A stretch of DNA of 64,000 nucleotides from UBA4615 sp964399635 (GTDB lineage: Bacteria > Pseudomonadota > Gammaproteobacteria > Burkholderiales > Burkholderiaceae_E). Below, one piece after another: positions 24,536 to 33,729 of the stretch; positions within the stretch are counted from its first letter, which is position 1; each line of letters starts with the position of its first letter. A program made the position numbers and the translations under genes. The notes under the pieces were generated by a model. That model was given only the letters and a program-made list of their open reading frames with translations. It was not told the DNA's origin and searched no databases. The stretch spans positions 59,688-123,687 of the forward strand of contig CAYNRU010000056.1 in NCBI GenBank assembly GCA_964399635.1. The letters run 5' to 3'.

Positions 24536-26056
24536 ATGGCAGTCAAATCCCCCAACCTGCAGCAGCTTCGTTCGGTCGCCGAGAGCCTCGGCATGTCCAT
24601 GTCCGACGAGGAGCTGGCGTCCTACCACGGGCTGATGCAGGGCAACGTCGCGGCCTACGAGCTCATCGACCTGATGCCGGACTACGTGCCCCAGGTGAAG
24701 TACGCGCGCACGCCGGGCTACAAGCCCGAGGGCGAGGAGAACAAGTACAACGCCTGGTACGTGAAGAGCACGATCAAGGGCGCCGCCAAGGGCAAGCTCG
24801 CGGGCAAGACCGTGGTGCTCAAGGACAACGTCTGCGTGGCCGGCATGCCGATGATGAACGGCGCGTCGATCCTCGAGGGCTACACGCCGGACGTCGACGC
24901 GACCGTCGTCACCCGGATGCTCGACGCAGGCGCCACCGTCGTCGGCAAGGCCCACTGCGAGTATTACTGCTTCTCGGGCGGCTCGCACACGAGCGCGCTC
25001 GGCCCGGTCCACAACCCCCGCAAGATGGGCTACTCGGCCGGCGGCTCGTCGTCGGGCAGCGCGGCGCTGGTGGCAGCGGGCGAGGTCGACATGGCGATCG
25101 GCGGCGACCAGGGCGGATCGATCCGCATGCCGGCCTCGTACTGCGGCATCGTGGGCCTCAAGCCCACCTGGGGCCTGGTGCCGTACACCGGCGTCATGCC
25201 CATCGAGCTCACGCTCGACCACACCGGCCCCATGACGGCCACCGTCGCCGACAACGCGCTGATGCTCGAGGTGATCGCGGGCCCCGACGGCCTGGATCCG
25301 CGCCAGGGCCTCACGCCGACCAAGGGCACCGCCTACACCAAGGCGCTCGGCGAAGGCGTCAAGGGCCTGCGCATCGGGATCGTCAAGGAGGGCTTCGGCC
25401 TGCCGAACTCCGAGAAGGACGTCGACGCGAAGGTGCGGGCGGCCGCCGCGAGGTTCAAGAAGCTGGGCGCGATCGTGGAGGAGGTCTCGCTGCCGATGCA
25501 CACGCTCGGGCCCGCCATCTGGACCCCGATCGCCTGCGAGGGCGCCACCCAGCAGATGATGAAGGACAACGGGCACGGCTTCAACTGGAAGGGCCTGTAC
25601 GTCACCAGCCTGATCGACGCGCACTCGCAGTGGCGCGGCCGCGCCGACGAGCTGTCGGACACGCTGAAGCTCACGATGCTGGTGGGCGAGTGGTTCATCC
25701 AGTCGGGCCGCGGGCGCTTCTACGCGAAGGCGCAGAACCTGGCACGCAAACTGCGTGCGGCGTACGACGAGGCGCTGTCGAAGTACGACGTGCTGCTGAT
25801 GCCGACGCTCCCGGTCAAGTCGACCCCGCTGCCCCCGCCCGGCTCGCCGCGCGAGCTGATCGTCCAGAGGGCCTTCGAGATGCTGCCGAACACCTGCCCG
25901 ACCGACGCCACCGGCCATCCGGCGCTGCAGCTGCCCTGCGGCATGAGCGAGGGCCTGCCGGTGGGCTTGATGCTGATCGGCAAGCACTACGACGAATTCA
26001 CCCTGTACCGCGCCGGCCAGGCGTTCGAGCAGTCTGGCGACTGGAAAAAGATGTAA
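24536..26056 (+). CDS. Amidase (amidase-signature family, nitrile-pathway type)
   Basis: A 506-aa amidase that hydrolyses amides to acid and ammonia. The Ser-cisSer-Lys triad can be placed: Lys96 in VVLKDNVCVAG, Ser171 in SAGGSSSGSAA and Ser195 in GGDQGGSIRMPA. These are the positions reported for the Rhodococcus amidase that works with nitrile hydratase. The roughly 70-residue helical N-terminal extension before the signature domain is also shared with that group. The start at 24536 has a GGAGA ribosome-binding site 6-7 nt upstream. A urea/amide-type ABC importer follows directly, so imported amides are the likely substrates; it may also act on amides made by the nitrile hydratase-like enzyme at 9.5-10.9 kb. 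Confidence 0.92.
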   Translation: MAVKSPNLQQLRSVAESLGMSMSDEELASYHGLMQGNVAAYELIDLMPDYVPQVKYARTPGYKPEGEENKYNAWYVKSTIKGAAKGKLAGKTVVLKDNVCVAGMPMMNGASILEGYTPDVDATVVTRMLDAGATVVGKAHCEYYCFSGGSHTSALGPVHNPRKMGYSAGGSSSGSAALVAAGEVDMAIGGDQGGSIRMPASYCGIVGLKPTWGLVPYTGVMPIELTLDHTGPMTATVADNALMLEVIAGPDGLDPRQGLTPTKGTAYTKALGEGVKGLRIGIVKEGFGLPNSEKDVDAKVRAAAARFKKLGAIVEEVSLPMHTLGPAIWTPIACEGATQQMMKDNGHGFNWKGLYVTSLIDAHSQWRGRADELSDTLKLTMLVGEWFIQSGRGRFYAKAQNLARKLRAAYDEALSKYDVLLMPTLPVKSTPLPPPGSPRELIVQRAFEMLPNTCPTDATGHPALQLPCGMSEGLPVGLMLIGKHYDEFTLYRAGQAFEQSGDWKKM

Positions 26057-26112
26057 GGCCCGTCAGGCACCCGCAGCACTCACCCCCGCACCCGACTATA
26101 CGAGGCAGACCC

Positions 26113-27348
26113 ATGACCATCGATCGACGCAACGTCCTCAAGGCGATGGGCGGCAGCGCCGCCATCGCCGCCACCGCATCGCTCGCCGCGCGCGCCGCGC
26201 ACGCGGCCGACGAGATCCCGATCGCGAGCATCCACGACCTGTCCGGCGGCCTCGACATCTACGGCAAGCCGATGGAAGACGCCATGAAGCTGGCGGTCGA
26301 GGAGATCAACGGCGCCGGCGGCGTGCTCGGCAAGAAGATCAAGCTGATCAGCTACGACTCGCAGTCGAACATGCAGCAGTACACGCAGTTCGCGCAGCAG
26401 GCCGCGCTCAAGGACAAGGTCGCGGTGGTGCACGGCGGCATCACCTCGGCCTCGCGCGAGGTCATCCGTCCGGTGCTCAAGCGCTTCAACACCCTGTACT
26501 TCTACAACACGCAGTACGAGGGTGGCGTGTGCGACCGCAACACCTTCTGCACCGGCCAGACGCCGGCGCAGAACGTCGAGATCCTGATGCCCCACGTGAT
26601 GAAGAAGTGGGGCAAGAAGGTCTACGTGGTCGCGGCCGACTACAACTACGGCCAGATCACGTCCGACTGGGTCAAGAAGTACACCAAGGACAATGGCGGC
26701 GAGGTGGTCGCGGTCGACTTCTTCCCGCTCGACGTGACCCAGTTCGGGCCGGCGATCCAGAAGATCCAGGCGGCCAAGCCGGACATCGTGCTGTCGGCGC
26801 TGGTGGGCGGCGCGCACATCTCGTTCTACCGGCAGTGGGCGGCGGCCGGCATGAAGGGCAAGATCCCGATGTGCTCGACGACCTTCTCGGGCGGCAACGA
26901 GCACATCGTGCTCAGCCCCGAGGAAACCGACGGCATGATCACGGCGTTCAGCTACTTCCAGCAGATCGACTACCCGTACAACAAGGCCTTCGTCGGGCGC
27001 TGGCACAAGCGCTTCGGCGCCGACTATCCGTACATCACGGAGCTGGCCGTCGCGAGCTACCAGGGCGTGCACCTGTGGGCGCTGGGCGCCAAGAAGGCCG
27101 GCAGCGTCGACCGCATGAAGGTGATCCAGGCGCTGGAGTCGGGCATCAGCTTCGACGGCCCGAGCGGCAAGGTCACCATCGACCCGGCCACCCACCACTG
27201 CACGCTCGACATCCACATCGCCGAGGTCAAGGCCAAGAAGATGGTGGTGCTCGAGGCCTTCAAGCAGCGCAAGCCGGTCGACACCGCGGCGGTGTGCAAC
27301 CTGATCAAGAACCCGAACGAGAACAAGCAGTTCGTGATCAAGATCTGA
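26113..27348 (+). CDS. ABC transporter substrate-binding protein (urea/short-chain amide type)
   Basis: A 411-aa periplasmic receptor of the branched-chain amino acid superfamily. The leader MTIDRRNVLKAMGGSAA is a twin-arginine-like signal cut after AHAADEIP. The mature protein has SIHDLSGGLDIYGKP, YFYNTQYEGGVCDRNTFCTG and YNYGQITSDW, which are characteristic of UrtA/FmdD/AmiC-like urea and amide receptors rather than LivK. It lies between the amidase (57 bp) and the two permeases, from which it is separated by two tandem hairpins. Confidence 0.9.
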   Translation: MTIDRRNVLKAMGGSAAIAATASLAARAAHAADEIPIASIHDLSGGLDIYGKPMEDAMKLAVEEINGAGGVLGKKIKLISYDSQSNMQQYTQFAQQAALKDKVAVVHGGITSASREVIRPVLKRFNTLYFYNTQYEGGVCDRNTFCTGQTPAQNVEILMPHVMKKWGKKVYVVAADYNYGQITSDWVKKYTKDNGGEVVAVDFFPLDVTQFGPAIQKIQAAKPDIVLSALVGGAHISFYRQWAAAGMKGKIPMCSTTFSGGNEHIVLSPEETDGMITAFSYFQQIDYPYNKAFVGRWHKRFGADYPYITELAVASYQGVHLWALGAKKAGSVDRMKVIQALESGISFDGPSGKVTIDPATHHCTLDIHIAEVKAKKMVVLEAFKQRKPVDTAAVCNLIKNPNENKQFVIKI

Positions 27349-27354
27349 CCCCCG

Positions 27355-27407
27355 GGGCCGCGCTCGCGCGGCCCGGCGGCGCCGGCCGGACCGTCATGGC
27401 CGGCGCC
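27355..27407 (+). terminator. Two tandem GC-rich hairpins between receptor and permease genes
   Basis: The first has 9-bp arms GGGCCGCGC/GCGCGGCCC (27355-27363 and 27366-27374). The second has 10-bp arms GGCGCCGGCC/GGCCGGCGCC (27378-27387 and 27398-27407). Both are perfect and start 7 bp after the receptor stop. They probably stabilise or attenuate the transcript so that the receptor is made in excess over the permeases. Confidence 0.6.
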
Positions 27408-27439
27408 CCTTCCCTCACTCCTTCGTCGAGAGCAAGGCC

Positions 27440-28306
27440 ATGGACTACGCGCTGGTCGTCGCCATCGAGATCATGAACGCGGTGGCCAGCCTGATGCTCA
27501 TCAGCATCGGCCTGGCGATCATCTTCGGCATGATGCGCATCATCAACCTCGCCCACGGCGAGTTCCTGATGCTCGGCGGCTATGCCGCGATCACCGCCAC
27601 CAAGGCGGGCATCAACATCTGGATCGCCATGCTGGTCGTCGCCCCGCTGGTGGTCGGCCTCATCGGCATCGTGGTCGAGCGCTGCGTGGTGCGCTTCCTG
27701 TACGGCCGCATGGTCGACACCATGCTGGCCACCTGGGGCCTGTCGCTGCTGTTCATCGGCCTGGTCACCACGATCTTCGGCAACACCACGGCGGGCATCT
27801 CATCGCCGCTCGGCTCGATGACCATCGGCACCTACTCGGTCAGCCTCTACACCCTGTTCATCGTGGCGGTGGCCGCGGTGGTCGCGCTCGGCATCTGGGT
27901 GCTGCTGCGCAAGACACGCTTCGGGCTGATCGCCCGCGGCACGATGCAAAACGCCGACATGGCGGCGGCGCTGGGCCTGAGCCCGCCACGCGTCTACATG
28001 GTCACCTTCGGGATCGGCGCGGCGCTGGCCGGCCTGGCCGGCGGCGTGCTCGCGCCCATCACCGGCGTGGTGCCGACGATCGGCGTGGCCTACGTGGCCA
28101 AGGCGTTCATCACGGTGATCGGCGGCGGCGCGGCCATTCTCGCCGGCACGATGTCGGCGTCGACGCTGTTCGGCACGGTCAACCAGCTCGCGACCTTCGC
28201 CACCACGCCGGTGATCGGGGAGGTGGCGCTGCTGCTGGCCGCGATCGTCCTGGTGCGCCTGATGCCCCAGGGCATCACCGCCCGATTCTTCCGCAGGAGC
28301 CTGTGA
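27440..28306 (+). CDS. ABC transporter permease (UrtB/LivH type)
   Basis: A 288-aa membrane protein with about eight helices. FGMMRIINLAHGEFLMLGGYAA is the typical LivH/UrtB first-half motif, and AALGLSPPRVYMVTFGIGAALAGLAGG the ATPase-coupling region. It overlaps the next permease by 4 bp. Part of the amide/urea-type importer. Confidence 0.92.
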   Translation: MDYALVVAIEIMNAVASLMLISIGLAIIFGMMRIINLAHGEFLMLGGYAAITATKAGINIWIAMLVVAPLVVGLIGIVVERCVVRFLYGRMVDTMLATWGLSLLFIGLVTTIFGNTTAGISSPLGSMTIGTYSVSLYTLFIVAVAAVVALGIWVLLRKTRFGLIARGTMQNADMAAALGLSPPRVYMVTFGIGAALAGLAGGVLAPITGVVPTIGVAYVAKAFITVIGGGAAILAGTMSASTLFGTVNQLATFATTPVIGEVALLLAAIVLVRLMPQGITARFFRRSL

Positions 28307-29406
28307 TGCTGCCCGCCAAGCTCGACCGGATCGGGATGATCGCCTTCGGCGTCGTGGGGCTGCTGGCCATGGTCCTGCTGCCGCAGCTGGTCGAGTCGTT
28401 CACGCTGCTCGAGCTGACCATCTACGTGATCATGTCGATCCTCGCGCTGTCGCTCGGCTTCATCTGGGGCTACGGCGGCATCCTGTGCTTCGGGCAGGCC
28501 GCGTTCTTCGGGATCGGCGCCTACTCGTACGCGATCGCGTCGATCAACTTCGGCGAGTCCACCGGCGCGGTGCTGGTGGCGGTCGCGGTGCCCGCGCTGT
28601 TCGCGCTCGCGCTCGGCTACTTCATGTTCTATGCGCGCATCAGCGACGTGTACCTCGGGGTGATCACCCTGACCGTGTCGCTGATCCTGTTCAACCTGGT
28701 CAACTCCACCGCCGGCGACCAGTACCGGATCGGCAGCGCGCCGCTGGGGGGCTTCAACGGCATCCCCTCGATCCCGACGCTGAACATCCCGTTCATGCCC
28801 GAGGCGGTGCTCGACCCGACGCAGATCTTCTACGTCTGCGTGAGCGCGCTGCTGCTGGTCTACTACGGCCTGCGCTGGCTGCTCGCCAGCCACTTCGGCC
28901 GCGTGGTCGTGGGCATCCGCGAAAACGAGCGCCGCGCCGAGCTGCTCGGCTACGATCCGCGGCGCTACAAGCTCGGCGCCTTCGTGATCGGGGGCGCGAT
29001 CGCCGGGCTGTCGGGCTGCCTGTTCGCCAACTGGGGCGCGTTCGTGAGCCCGACGGTGTTCGGCCTCGCGCAGTCGGCGCAGATCATCATCTGGATCATC
29101 GTCGGTGGCCTGGGCACGCTGATCGGCCCGGTGATCGGCTGCTTCCTGATCCAGTGGCTGACCTCCTACCTCGGCGCGCTCAACCTCATCAACTCCAACC
29201 TCGTGCTGGGCGCGGTGCTGGTGGCCTTCGTGCTGGGCGTGCCCAAGGGGCTGATCCCGACCGCGCTGTCACTCGCCGCGAAGCTGCGGGGGCGCCGCGG
29301 CCCCCCGCCCGGGGAGGCGCCCGCCGCGGCCGTGGCACCGCCCGCGCCGGGCGCGGCGCCGCCGGGCCAGTCCGACACCCGCCTCGCGCAGGAGCCGGCC
29401 AAGTGA
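28303..29406 (+). CDS. ABC transporter permease (UrtC/LivM type)
   Basis: A 367-aa permease with about ten hydrophobic helices. It shows GFIWGYGGILCFGQAAFFGIGAY and AELLGYDPRRYKLGAFVIGG, typical of LivM/UrtC proteins. The C-terminal 45 residues are Pro/Ala-rich and presumably cytoplasmic and disordered, longer than usual. It overlaps its neighbours at both ends. Confidence 0.92.
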   Translation: MMLPAKLDRIGMIAFGVVGLLAMVLLPQLVESFTLLELTIYVIMSILALSLGFIWGYGGILCFGQAAFFGIGAYSYAIASINFGESTGAVLVAVAVPALFALALGYFMFYARISDVYLGVITLTVSLILFNLVNSTAGDQYRIGSAPLGGFNGIPSIPTLNIPFMPEAVLDPTQIFYVCVSALLLVYYGLRWLLASHFGRVVVGIRENERRAELLGYDPRRYKLGAFVIGGAIAGLSGCLFANWGAFVSPTVFGLAQSAQIIIWIIVGGLGTLIGPVIGCFLIQWLTSYLGALNLINSNLVLGAVLVAFVLGVPKGLIPTALSLAAKLRGRRGPPPGEAPAAAVAPPAPGAAPPGQSDTRLAQEPAK

Positions 29407-30152
29407 GCGATCGCCCCTTCCTCGTCCAGACCCGGGACCTCGGGATCAACTTCGGCGGCGTGCGCGCGGTGCAGGGCGTCGACTTCTTCCTCGCCGAGGG
29501 CGAGCTACGCTGCCTGATCGGGCCCAACGGCGCCGGCAAGAGCACCTTCTTCAAGCTCCTGACCGGGCAGTACCAGCCCACCGAAGGCGAGGTGAAGGTA
29601 CGCGGCCGCCCGATCGCAGGCCTGCAGAGCCACGAGATCGCGCGGCTGGGCGTCGGCATCAAGACGCAGGTGCCCAACGTGTTCAACGGCCTGACGGTGC
29701 GCGAGAACGTGTGGCTGTCGGCGCGGCGCGTCAAGGGCCGCGCCCAGGTCGAGCGCGCGGTCGACGAGGTGCTCGAGCGCCTGCAGCTCGGGCCGGTGCA
29801 GCACCGGCTGGTGGGCGAGCTCGCGCACGGCCAGCGCCAGTGGGTGGAGCTCGGGCTGGTGCTCGCCACCGAGCCCGACCTGATCCTGCTCGACGAGCCG
29901 GCGGCCGGCATGACCGACGAGGAGGTCGAGCGAACCGCCGAGCTGATCCGCACGATCAACGAGCGCTGCGCGCTCATCGTCGTGGAGCACGACATGGCGT
30001 TCATCAAGATGATCGCGAAGAAGGTGACGGTGTTCAACCGCGGGCAGGTGCTGATGGAAGACAGCTGCGAGGTCGTGCTACGCGACGAGCGCGTGCGCGA
30101 CGTCTACCTCGGCAAGCAGCTGCACGCCGACCTCGCCGGGAGCACGACATGA
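29403..30152 (+). CDS. ABC transporter ATPase (UrtD/LivG type)
   Basis: 249 aa with a GTG start at 29403 overlapping the permease stop (GTGA). Walker A is GPNGAGKST, the signature region is unusual, LAHGQRQWVELGLVLA (the LSGGQ position reads AHGQR, as in UrtD proteins), and Walker B is LILLDEPAAGM. The AHGQ variant supports the urea/amide branch over leucine transport. Confidence 0.92.
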   Translation: MSDRPFLVQTRDLGINFGGVRAVQGVDFFLAEGELRCLIGPNGAGKSTFFKLLTGQYQPTEGEVKVRGRPIAGLQSHEIARLGVGIKTQVPNVFNGLTVRENVWLSARRVKGRAQVERAVDEVLERLQLGPVQHRLVGELAHGQRQWVELGLVLATEPDLILLDEPAAGMTDEEVERTAELIRTINERCALIVVEHDMAFIKMIAKKVTVFNRGQVLMEDSCEVVLRDERVRDVYLGKQLHADLAGSTT

Positions 30153-30835
30153 TGCTCGAGGTGGCAGGCCTGCACTCGGGCTACGGCCGGATACCGATCC
30201 TCAACCACATCTCGTTCTCGGTCGCGGCCGGCGACTTCGTGGGCCTGTGGGGTCACAACGGCATGGGCAAGACGACGCTGATGCGCACGCTGATGGGCTA
30301 CCTGCCCGCCACGCAGGGCCGCATCGCCTTCGAGGGCGCCGACATCACGCACGCGCCGGTGTTCGAGCGCGCGCGCCTGGGCATGGGGTTCGTGCCGCAG
30401 GGCCGCGAGATCTTCCCGGCGCTGTCGGTCACCGACAACCTGCTGATGGGCTGCGTGAAGAATCCGGGGCCGCCCGAGCCCAAGGTCGAGGCGGTGCTCG
30501 AGGACTTCCCCCGGCTCAAGCCCCTGCTCGGGCGCACCGGCGGCCTGCTGTCGGGCGGCGAGCAGCAGCTGCTCGCGCTCGCGCGCTGCCTGTGCGGCGA
30601 CCCGCGCATCGTGCTGCTCGACGAGCCCACCGAAGGCATCCAGCCCTCGATCATCGAGGAGATGGTCGAGACGCTGCACCGGCTGCGCGGCAGCCGCGGT
30701 CTGACCATGATCCTGGTCGAGCAGAACCGCGACTTCATCGCCGGGCTCGCCAACCGGGTGCTGATCATGCAGAAGGGGGCGATCGCACGGGAGACGACGC
30801 CCGAGACCTTCCTGCAGGAGACCGACTTCGCCTGA
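30149..30835 (+). CDS. ABC transporter ATPase (UrtE/LivF type)
   Basis: 228 aa. Walker A is GHNGMGKTT (UrtE/FmdF-like; LivF usually has GANGAGKT), followed by MGFVPQGREIFPALSV, signature LLSGGEQQLLALARCL and Walker B IVLLDEPTEGIQPSI. It is the last gene of the amidase/importer operon. The start at 30149 overlaps the previous stop by 4 bp; an adjacent ATG at 30152 is equally possible. Confidence 0.92.
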   Translation: MMLEVAGLHSGYGRIPILNHISFSVAAGDFVGLWGHNGMGKTTLMRTLMGYLPATQGRIAFEGADITHAPVFERARLGMGFVPQGREIFPALSVTDNLLMGCVKNPGPPEPKVEAVLEDFPRLKPLLGRTGGLLSGGEQQLLALARCLCGDPRIVLLDEPTEGIQPSIIEEMVETLHRLRGSRGLTMILVEQNRDFIAGLANRVLIMQKGAIARETTPETFLQETDFA

Positions 30836-30847
30836 CGGGAGCGTGGC

Positions 30848-30875
30848 GCGCCCCCGGGCCATTGCCGGGGGGCGC
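30848..30875 (+). terminator. Hairpin at the end of the amide importer operon
   Basis: GCGCCCCCGG pairs with CCGGGGGGCGC across a 7-nt loop, with one bulged base, starting 13 bp after the stop of the last ATPase gene. There is no strong T-run, but the position suits transcription termination. Confidence 0.5.
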
Positions 30876-30937
30876 TATGCTCCTGCGCATCGGCAGGCCG
30901 GCACCGGCCCGTCCGCGGCCCCACCGGAGACCCGTAC

Positions 30938-32635
30938 ATGAACCCCTCGCGAGACGGGCCAGCCGCCGCCTGCCGGACCGAGAAGCGCCCGGCGCGCGCA
31001 TCGCGCGGCATGGTCGTGACCAACCACCCGCTCGCCTCGGCCGCCGGCGCCGAAATGCTCGCGGCGGGCGGCAACGCGGTGGACGCGGCGGTCTGCGCGC
31101 TGTTCACGCTGAGCGTGGTCGAGCCGATGATGGTCGGCATCCTGGGCGGGGGCTTCGCGCACCTGCGACTGCCCGACGGCACCCACACCGTGCTCGAGGG
31201 CCAGGGGCGCTGCCCGCTCGGGGTCGGGCCCGACAGCTTCGAGCCCGACCCGGCGGCCGCGCCCGGCACCATGGACACGGTCGGACGGCGCAACGCGGTC
31301 GGGCGCGGCGCGATGGCCGTGCCGGGCAACCTGACGGCCTGGTGCGAACTGCTGGCGCGCCACGGCAGCCTGTCACTTGCCGACGCGCTCGAGCCGGCGA
31401 TCCGGCACGCCTCGCGCGGCTTCGCGGCCACGCACTACCTCGCCGACTGCGTGGCCGACTGCGCGGCGGACCTCGCGCTCGATCCGGAGATCGCCCGCGT
31501 GTTCATGCCGGGCGGAGCCCCGCTCGCGGCGGGGGCGCGCGTGACCAACGGCGCCTATGCCGACACGCTGCGCACCCTGGTGCGCGAGGGCCCGGGCGCG
31601 CTGCACGGCGGCGCGCTCGGCGCGGCGCTCGCCGCCGACGCGGCCCGCCACGGCGGCTGGCTCGCCGAGGCCGACCTCGCCGCCTACCGGACCCGCGATA
31701 TGGCGCCGCTGCGCGCCCAGTACCGCGGCTTCGAGATCCTCGGCCCGCCGCCGCCCTGCAGCGGACCGCTGCACATCGGCCAGATGCTGGCCCTGCTGGA
31801 AGGCTACGACGTGGCCGCGAGCGGCCCGGGCACCGCCCACACCGTGCACCTGCTGGCCGAGGCGATGAAGATCGCCTTCGCCGACCGGGCCGCGGCCACG
31901 GCTGACCCGGACTTCGTGCCGGTGCCGGTCGAGCGGCTGCTGTCGGGCAGCTACGCGGCGCAGCGGCGCGCCGCGATCGACCCGGTACGCGCGGGCGTCT
32001 GGACGGCCGGCGTGGCCGCCGGCGAGGGCGCGCACACCACCCACCTGACCGTGGCCGATCGGGACGGGCGCATCGTCAGCGCCACGCAGACCATCAACTC
32101 GCTGTTCGGGGCGCGCTTCATGGTGCCGGGCACCGGCATGATCCCGAACAACCACCTGTTCGTGTTCGATCCGCGCCCGGGCCGCGCCAACTCGCTCGCG
32201 CCGGGCAAGCGGGTCACCTCGTCGATGGCGCCGCTGATCGTGCTGAAGGATGGCGCGCCGCGCTTCGCGCTCGGGCTGCCGGGCGGGCTGCGCATCTTCC
32301 CGTCGGCGATGCAGGCGGTGCTGAACCTCGTGGACCACGGCATGTCGCTGCAGGAGGCCGTCGAGGCGCCCCGCGTGTGGACGCAGGGCTTCCAGCTCGA
32401 GCTCGAGCCCGGCATCCCCGACGCGGTGGCCGACGCATTGCGCCTGCGCGGTCACGACGTGCTGCGCGTGGCCAACGTGGGCGGTGGGATGTGTGCGGTG
32501 GGCTTCGGTGCCGACGGCGAGCTGGAGGGCGCGGCCTGCTGGCGCGCCGACGGCACCCCGGTCGGCGTGGGCGGGGGGCCCGCGCGGCGCGGGGTGAGGT
32601 TCCTGCCGGAAGGGCGCCCGACGGCCGGGCCGTGA
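30938..32635 (+). CDS. Gamma-glutamyltransferase family protein
   Basis: A 565-aa Ntn-hydrolase of the GGT family, which normally self-cleaves and transfers or hydrolyses gamma-glutamyl groups. GGNAVDAAVCALFTLSVVEPMM and GILGGGF identify the large-subunit start; the self-processing Thr is Thr367 in HTTHLTVADRDG, followed by small-subunit motifs TQTINSLFGARFMVPGTGMIPNN and GLPGGLRIF. Unlike periplasmic GGT it has no signal peptide, so it is probably cytoplasmic and may act on other amides. It follows the amide importer by about 100 bp. Confidence 0.9.
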   Translation: MNPSRDGPAAACRTEKRPARASRGMVVTNHPLASAAGAEMLAAGGNAVDAAVCALFTLSVVEPMMVGILGGGFAHLRLPDGTHTVLEGQGRCPLGVGPDSFEPDPAAAPGTMDTVGRRNAVGRGAMAVPGNLTAWCELLARHGSLSLADALEPAIRHASRGFAATHYLADCVADCAADLALDPEIARVFMPGGAPLAAGARVTNGAYADTLRTLVREGPGALHGGALGAALAADAARHGGWLAEADLAAYRTRDMAPLRAQYRGFEILGPPPPCSGPLHIGQMLALLEGYDVAASGPGTAHTVHLLAEAMKIAFADRAAATADPDFVPVPVERLLSGSYAAQRRAAIDPVRAGVWTAGVAAGEGAHTTHLTVADRDGRIVSATQTINSLFGARFMVPGTGMIPNNHLFVFDPRPGRANSLAPGKRVTSSMAPLIVLKDGAPRFALGLPGGLRIFPSAMQAVLNLVDHGMSLQEAVEAPRVWTQGFQLELEPGIPDAVADALRLRGHDVLRVANVGGGMCAVGFGADGELEGAACWRADGTPVGVGGGPARRGVRFLPEGRPTAGP

Positions 32636-32677
32636 GCGGGCGGGCGCCCGCGGGCGCCGCGGCCCCGCTCGCCGGGC

Positions 32678-33655
32678 TCAGCGGGCGCAGAGCCCGGCGA
32701 GGCGCTTGAGGATCAGGTCCTCGGCCTCGCGCATGATCCGGTCGATCAGCACCTTGCAGGTCGGCACGTCGTGGATCAGCCCGGCCACCATGCCGCAGCT
32801 CCACGCGCCGGCCTGCATGTCACCCTCGGTCATGACCTTGGGGTAGATGCCCGCGACCTGCTCGTGGATGTCGTCGATGGTCAGCGCCGCGCCCTTCTCG
32901 CGCTCGATCTCGAGCACCCGCGCCACGCCCTCGTTCATCAGCACGCGCTCGGTGTTGCGCAGCGAGCGCATGATCAGCCGCGTGTCGAGCTCGCTCGCCG
33001 CCACGATCGCCTGCTTGACGTTGTCGTGGATCGGCGCCTCCCGGGTGGCCATGAAGCGCGTGCCCATGTTCATGCCCTCGGCGCCCAGCGCCAGCGCCGC
33101 CACCAGGCTGCGCCCATCGGCCATGCCACCGGACGCCACGAACGGGATCTTCAGCTCCTCGGCCGCGCGCGGCAGCAGGATGAAGTTGGGGATGTCGTCC
33201 TCGCCCGGGTGGCCTCCGCACTCGAAGCCGTCGACGCTGACCGCGTCGCAGCCGATCGCCTCGGCCTTCAGCGAGTGGCGCACCGACGTGCACTTGTGGA
33301 TCACCTTGATGCCGGCCGCCTTCAGGTACGGCATGTAGGGCTCGGGGTTGCGGCCCGCCGTCTCGACCACCTTCACCCCGCCCTCGATGATCGCGCGGAT
33401 GTACTCCGGGTACGGCGGCTTGGCGAAGGTCGGCAGGAAGGTGAGGTTCACGCCGAACGGCTTGTCGGTCATCTCGCGGCAGCGTGCGATCTCGCGCGCC
33501 AGCAGCTCGGGCGTGCGCTGCGTCAGCCCGGTGATGATGCCCAGCCCGCCCGCGTTCGACACGGCCGCAGCCAGCTCTGCGAACCCGACGTAGTGCATGC
33601 CACCCTGGATGATCGGGTGCTCGATGCCGAACATCTCTGTGATTCGGGTCTTCAT
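32678..33655 (-). CDS. Nitronate monooxygenase / 2-nitropropane dioxygenase family protein
   Basis: A 325-aa FMN TIM-barrel protein. It has PIIQGGMHYVG at the N-terminus, FGVNLTF, DGFECGGHPGEDD containing the His thought to act as base in class I enzymes, and FVASGGMADGRS plus GAEGMNMGTRFMAT for phosphate binding. Members oxidise alkyl nitronates or act as FabK-like reductases or quinone reductases; substrate cannot be decided. It ends 42 bp from the convergent GGT gene. Confidence 0.88.
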   Translation of the reverse strand: MKTRITEMFGIEHPIIQGGMHYVGFAELAAAVSNAGGLGIITGLTQRTPELLAREIARCREMTDKPFGVNLTFLPTFAKPPYPEYIRAIIEGGVKVVETAGRNPEPYMPYLKAAGIKVIHKCTSVRHSLKAEAIGCDAVSVDGFECGGHPGEDDIPNFILLPRAAEELKIPFVASGGMADGRSLVAALALGAEGMNMGTRFMATREAPIHDNVKQAIVAASELDTRLIMRSLRNTERVLMNEGVARVLEIEREKGAALTIDDIHEQVAGIYPKVMTEGDMQAGAWSCGMVAGLIHDVPTCKVLIDRIMREAEDLILKRLAGLCAR

Positions 33656-33729
33656 GTGCGTCTCCTCGTCGGTTTGGGCCAGCGCGGCGGAGTCCTGCGG
33701 GCCGGTCCGGGGATTATGCGTCCTGCCAG

